DNA from: Micromonosporaceae bacterium | GTDB lineage: Bacteria > Actinomycetota > Actinomycetes > Mycobacteriales > Micromonosporaceae | Direction of reading: 5' to 3' | Assembly (NCBI GenBank): GCA_019689695.1 | Contig: JADGHA010000303.1 | Span: forward strand, 1 to 5,529 | Length of the DNA stretch: 5,529 bases | In this document: positions 5,256 through 5,529 of the stretch, piece by piece | How positions within the stretch are numbered: position 1 is the stretch's first letter | How the letters are laid out: every line of letters starts with the position of its first letter | The notes under the pieces: model-generated | The model's database searches: none | Told to the model about the DNA's origin: nothing | Seen by the model: only the letters and a program-made list of their open reading frames with translations | Program-made: the position numbers and the translations under genes

Positions 5256-5529
5256 ATGACGACACTTCAGGCAGCGCTGAGCGGCGCGCTCATCGGCGGG
5301 CTGTACGCGTTGATGGCGGCCGGCCTGTCGGTGACCTGGGGTGTGCTGCGGGTCATCAACCTGGCCCACTTCGCCATGATCCTGCTCGGCGCGTACCTCA
5401 CCTTCGAGATCGCGTCGTCGTGGCGGATCGACCCGATCCTCACCGTCGCGGTGACGGCGCCGGCGATGTTCGTCGCCGGCGCCCCCCGGCAGTGGCCCGT
5501 CGACCCGCGGCGCCTCGCCGAGTTCACCA
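5256..5529 (+). CDS. livH: LivH-type ABC transporter permease, N-terminal part
   Basis: 91 codons are present before the window end. The start MTTLQAALSGALIGGLYALMAAGLSVTWGVLRVINLAH is the characteristic opening of LivH-family membrane permeases: the G-x2-GG-x-YALMA-x-GLS helix, then the INLAH motif (residues 34-38). A second helix, FAMILLGAYLTFEIA, follows, and probably part of a third (ILTVAVTAPAMFVAGA, 61-76). The permease would form the import channel with LivM and be driven by LivG/LivF, expected downstream but not visible. GGGAAG (5241-5246) lies 9 bases before the ATG. The last 15 or so residues (APRQWPVDPRRLAEFT) fit the family less well than expected. The symbol is by family; amino acid transport is not proven. 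Confidence 0.87.
   Translation, partial: MTTLQAALSGALIGGLYALMAAGLSVTWGVLRVINLAHFAMILLGAYLTFEIASSWRIDPILTVAVTAPAMFVAGAPRQWPVDPRRLAEFT

Noticed and set aside
1..5529. CRISPR arrays, tRNA/rRNA genes, insertion sequences or phage genes
   Set aside because: No regularly spaced repeats, tRNA-like cloverleaf, transposase motifs or terminal inverted repeats with target duplications were seen on either strand.

Overview
The window is very GC-rich. Its codons end almost always in G or C, its genes are tightly packed, it uses a TTG start and it has Shine-Dalgarno sites of the GGAGG type. Together with an ECF sigma/zinc-finger anti-sigma pair, a twin-arginine signal and a lipoprotein ABC receptor, this points to a high-GC actinomycete. 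The sequence alone does not fix the genus. All six supported genes lie on the + strand, and the last one runs off the window.

Left part (about 1-1340): a two-gene signalling unit. An ECF sigma factor (98-649) overlaps by 8 bases the gene for its presumed membrane-bound zinc-finger anti-sigma factor (642-1340). A GGAAT...CGTA pair sits so close to the sigma start codon that an autoregulated, leaderless message is possible.

Middle part (1341-2179): a gene for an XRE-type helix-turn-helix/cupin regulator (1412-2056) lies between two structured intergenic segments. The 71-base gap before it is almost entirely one nested inverted repeat that reaches into the ribosome-binding site. The 123-base gap after it holds a 16-bp tandem repeat, a plausible sigma-70-type promoter, a CRP-type palindrome, a short leader hairpin and a two-codon mini-ORF. 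The motif GTTCAGT occurs in both gaps, which makes it a candidate box for the regulator.

Right part (2180-5529): a probable operon. A Tat-exported, YtcJ-like metal-dependent amidohydrolase is followed after 3 bases by a lipoprotein substrate-binding protein of the branched-chain amino acid/amide type. After a further 79 bases comes the start of a LivH-type permease, cut by the window end. The simplest reading is that the hydrolase releases a small product from an amide-like compound outside the membrane, the binding protein captures it and the Liv-type transporter imports it, under control of the neighbouring cupin regulator. The substrate is unknown. Each gene family is familiar. The parts most likely to be undescribed are the regulatory architecture around 1341-1411 and 2057-2183 and the pairing of a secreted hydrolase with an importer.
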